From Paenibacillus dendritiformis (GTDB lineage: Bacteria > Bacillota > Bacilli > Paenibacillales > Paenibacillaceae), in contig NZ_AP025344.1 in assembly GCF_021654795.1 (NCBI RefSeq), positions 1,192,501 to 1,256,500 on the forward strand: 64,000 bases of DNA, in the 5' to 3' direction. Shown piece after piece: positions 62,660-64,000 of the stretch. Below the pieces are notes generated by a model. It did no database searches. It saw only the letters and a list, made by a program, of their open reading frames with translations, and was not told where the DNA came from. The position numbers were made by a program, and so were the translations under genes. Each line of letters starts with the position of its first letter. Positions within the stretch are counted from its first letter, which is position 1.

Positions 62660-64000
62660 GTGAAATACGGTAAAAACTGGGCGCAGTCGATCCGGCATTC
62701 CATGCAAAAAAAGATGATTCTGCTGCTCACCTGCTTTATCATCGTTCCAACGATTATTCTTATTGTCGTCTTGACAATTACGGCATCGAACAACACCAAG
62801 AATATGATGTATGACGAGGTCAATGAAGCGACGAAGTCGATCTCGCGGCTGCTGAATCAATCGTACGAGACGAATGCTCATATGATTGGCAGCCTGGCCA
62901 ATTCGATTAACGAGTACCCGCAGGACATCGAGCGAATCAAGCATCGGGTGACGGAGCTTGCAGGAGACGTCAACACGATTTTAAATGCCTATGTGGTGCT
63001 GGGAGACAAGTATCTCGACAGCAACGGCAGCAAGCTCAGCGTTGATGATGCCACCCAACGCGAATGGTATCAGTTGGCCTTGCAGCGCCCGAGCGAGGTC
63101 ATTGTCTCGAAGCCTTATAAGGATATCATTACGGGAAAACTGATTATGACGTTCTCGCACTCGCTGCCGAACGGAGCCGGTGTCGCGGGAATCGATGTCT
63201 CGATCGATAACATTAAGCAATCGGTCAGTCAATTCAAAGTCGGAGACAGCGGTTATATCAGTCTCATCGACAATGATAATCGAATCTTATTCCACCCGGA
63301 ATATGAGCAAGGGACGCAAGTGGACAAGGAGCAATATAAAGAGCTGTTGGCAGACGAATATGGAGTGTTCCTGTCCAGCGCGGACGGGCGGAATGAGTTC
63401 ATCAGCTTCGATAAGCGGAACAAATTCGGCATCAACATCGTCTCGGTTCTTAGCCTTGGCGAAATCAATCAGCAAGCGAATCAGATCGTCATTATCGCTT
63501 CGGTGTTCCTCGTTGTGCTTATCGGGCTAATTGGATTATTTCTGTGGAGATTTGTCCGCAATATTATCCGCCCCGTCGTTCGGATACAGCAATCGACAGA
63601 GCGGATCGCGGCCGGGGATTTCACGGTCCGCATTCCGACAAGCGGCCGGACGGATGAAATCGGTTGTCTGGAGAAAAATTTCAATGCCATGTCGCAGGCA
63701 TTAGCCGAAATTATGACGCAAATTCGCGAAGTATCCGAATCGGTCGCGGCTTCCGCCGAGGAGCTGTCGGCGAATTCGGAGGAGAATCTCAGTTCTCTGC
63801 AAGAAGTATCTGCGTCCTACCAGCAAGTGTCGGCGCAGTCGGCACAGTTGAACGAGCGCTTGAATGTCGCGACATCCCAAGCGCATCAGTCTTCGGCGCA
63901 TCTCAAGCGCGTCGTCGAATTGGTCGGAAATTCCTCCCATGCGGCGCATGAGATGAGCGAATGGGCCGTGAATGGGGAGAAGGCGCTCGAAAACGTGCGG
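62660..64000 (+). CDS. Methyl-accepting chemotaxis protein, truncated by window end
   Basis: At least 447 residues, continuing past the right edge. GTG start at 62660 behind GAGGAG. Transmembrane segment about residues 20-45, an extracellular dCache-like region (about 46-275; includes YVVLGDKYLDSNG and a WYQLALQRPSEVI motif), a second transmembrane segment (about 276-298), HAMP (about 299-350), and the start of the signalling domain (AASAEELSANSEENL). It senses an external ligand not identifiable from sequence. The hairpin tip lies outside the window. Confidence 0.93.
   Translation, partial: MKYGKNWAQSIRHSMQKKMILLLTCFIIVPTIILIVVLTITASNNTKNMMYDEVNEATKSISRLLNQSYETNAHMIGSLANSINEYPQDIERIKHRVTELAGDVNTILNAYVVLGDKYLDSNGSKLSVDDATQREWYQLALQRPSEVIVSKPYKDIITGKLIMTFSHSLPNGAGVAGIDVSIDNIKQSVSQFKVGDSGYISLIDNDNRILFHPEYEQGTQVDKEQYKELLADEYGVFLSSADGRNEFISFDKRNKFGINIVSVLSLGEINQQANQIVIIASVFLVVLIGLIGLFLWRFVRNIIRPVVRIQQSTERIAAGDFTVRIPTSGRTDEIGCLEKNFNAMSQALAEIMTQIREVSESVAASAEELSANSEENLSSLQEVSASYQQVSAQSAQLNERLNVATSQAHQSSAHLKRVVELVGNSSHAAHEMSEWAVNGEKALENVR

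Overview
The window looks like chromosomal core sequence from an endospore-forming, moderately GC-rich Firmicute, most likely Paenibacillus or a close relative (inferred from gene content; no database was searched). Evidence: the 3' part of a 23S rRNA gene followed by a 16-gene tRNA cluster laid out like the Bacillus trnD cluster; spore genes (sspI, two alpha/beta-type SASP genes, yunB, lytH, ylbJ, a YjcZ-like gene); a T-box-controlled trpS; AGGAGG-type ribosome binding sites; and promoters resembling the SigA, SigW, SigG and SigD consensus sequences.

Layout. 1-3160: 23S rRNA 3' end, no 5S gene behind it, 16 tRNAs and a terminator. 3160-4040: no gene, but a degenerate ~51-60 bp repeat. 4045-11190: a cell-envelope stress block with a flotillin/NfeD operon (minus strand, SigW-type promoter) divergent from a lia-type operon: LiaI-like, PspA, PspC-domain protein, second PspA, LiaF, LiaS, LiaR. 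11400-20720: small basic protein, YwmB, zwf, a complete oligopeptide ABC transporter operon, and an unknown gene. 20870-27080: flavin oxidoreductase, RF3, a MerR-methyltransferase fusion, sspI, ktrA and a SpoU-type methyltransferase. 27470-35360: globin-type chemoreceptor, yunB, lytH, lipA, yutD, nadK, ylbJ and a 30-codon membrane peptide gene. 35550-41800: truncated haemoglobin, a DUF2225-type protein, YycC-like, M3 peptidase, MFS transporter, a MITE-like element and an MCP. 42000-50500: SASPs, galM, T-box-trpS, yfhP, ctaB-sco, a toprim protein and small membrane genes. 50600-64000: MFS transporter, membrane-anchored transglutaminase-like protein, two tandem class B PBPs, SGNH hydrolase, a possible structured RNA, HAD phosphatase, DUF456-type protein, a MurJ/SpoVB-type flippase, and an MCP cut by the window end.

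How the genes work together. The flotillin and Lia blocks both serve membrane-stress defence. The two PBPs and the flippase are peptidoglycan genes. ctaB and sco mature cytochrome oxidase. The SASPs, YunB, LytH and YlbJ belong to sporulation. Most of the window is housekeeping. The most unusual parts are the expanded lia operon with two PspA paralogues around a PspC protein, the MerR-methyltransferase fusion, the tandem PBP pair, several very small membrane-protein genes with their own signals, and a folded transcript candidate at 58846-58934.
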